NCBI GenBank assembly: GCA_900553905.1 | Contig: USFL01000076.1 | Span: forward strand, 1 to 7,015 | Source: an uncultured Eubacteriales bacterium | Lineage (GTDB): Bacteria; Bacillota; Clostridia; Christensenellales; Aristaeellaceae | Direction of reading: 5' to 3' | DNA: 7,015 nucleotides | Shown here: piece after piece, positions 6,672 through 7,015 of the stretch | Position numbering within the stretch: position 1 is the first letter of the stretch | Layout: each line of letters opens with the position of its first letter | Position numbers and translations under genes: made by a program | The notes under the pieces: model-generated | Database searches by the model: none | What the model was told of the DNA's origin: nothing | What the model saw: the letters and a program-made list of their open reading frames with translations, nothing else

Positions 6672-7015
6672 TTGAGTACCACGCGTACCGCCCGCTTCGT
6701 TCAAAATACGCTGTCCACCGCGCTCTACCAGCTCACGGCCATGGTGATGGGCTTTATCACGCCCCGGCTGATGATTCTCTACTACGGTTCGGAGATCAAC
6801 GGGCTGATCGTATCGGTCACGGAGTTTCTGACCTATTTTAAGATGCTGGAAGCCGGGCTGGCCGCCTCCGTCAACGTCGCGCTCTACGAACCGCTGGCCC
6901 GCCACGACCATCAGGCCGTCAGCGGCATCGCTTCGGCGGCGCGCCTGTTTTACAACGCGGCGGGCTGGATGTTTACGGGGCTGACGGTGGCGTTCACCAT
7001 CGCCTATCCCTTCTT
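6672..7015 (+). CDS. Polysaccharide flippase-like (MATE/MOP superfamily) membrane protein, 3'-truncated
   Basis: The gene starts at TTG and runs off the right edge with 114 codons visible and no stop. The protein begins with a short basic segment (R5, R8) and an N-terminal helix that passes into GFITPRLMILYYGSEINGL (27-45). TEFLTYFKMLEAGLAASV (50-67) follows. This pattern, with a Pro-Arg, a YGxxxNGL-like turn and ExGLxxxV, is typical of the first helices of Wzx/RfbX-type polysaccharide exporters and related MOP-superfamily flippases. A third hydrophobic segment begins near 92 and continues to the edge. By family role it would move lipid-linked sugar units across the cytoplasmic membrane for cell-surface polymers. 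The substrate cannot be read from this fragment. It may belong to a surface polysaccharide locus extending to the right, or be a stand-alone copy. Confidence 0.75.
   Translation, partial: MSTTRTARFVQNTLSTALYQLTAMVMGFITPRLMILYYGSEINGLIVSVTEFLTYFKMLEAGLAASVNVALYEPLARHDHQAVSGIASAARLFYNAAGWMFTGLTVAFTIAYPF

Noticed and set aside
4713..6911. A 732-codon open frame on the minus strand, opposite nadE and the flippase start
   Set aside because: Its protein is rich in Ala, Arg, Gln, His and Gly with no domain pattern. The plus strand encodes NAD+ synthetase with every catalytic motif intact. Long antisense frames are expected opposite GC-rich genes where stop-forming codons are rare.

Overview
The window is a GC-rich bacterial segment (well over half G+C by eye). 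Six genes lie in a row on the + strand, with short gaps or overlaps and purine-rich, AGGAGG-like ribosome binding sites. These sites, a TTG and a probable GTG start, and the protein types suggest a high-GC member of the Clostridia (Bacillota), perhaps a gut lineage. This is inferred from style and gene content; no rRNA or other taxonomic marker is present.

Layout: (1) 1-1551, the C-terminal ~85% of the ribosome-associated GTPase TypA/BipA, whose first ~90 residues lie off the left edge. (2) 1603-2988, a secreted 461-residue protein of no family I recognise. (3) 3003-3719, a GntR/HutC-type regulator with a UTRA ligand domain. (4) 3737-4726, a NYN-domain putative ribonuclease with what look like two C-terminal LOTUS/OST-HTH domains. 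(5) 4743-6635, a complete glutamine-dependent NAD+ synthetase. (6) 6672 to the right edge, the start of a multi-span membrane protein resembling polysaccharide flippases, opening with TTG.

Genes 2 to 6 are separated by 14-36 bases, with no hairpin plus T-run between them, so they probably form one transcription unit. typA is 51 bases upstream. A short, weak hairpin followed by Ts overlaps its stop codon and may partly separate it from the rest. The genes do not form one obvious pathway: translation/stress GTPase, secreted protein, transcription factor, RNA-directed nuclease, NAD synthesis and envelope export. The window reads mainly as a housekeeping-type cluster. Its least-explained parts are the secreted protein and the NYN-LOTUS protein next to nadE. 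I found no tRNA, rRNA, CRISPR array, insertion sequence, attachment site or large repeat, and no gene-free stretch longer than 51 bases.
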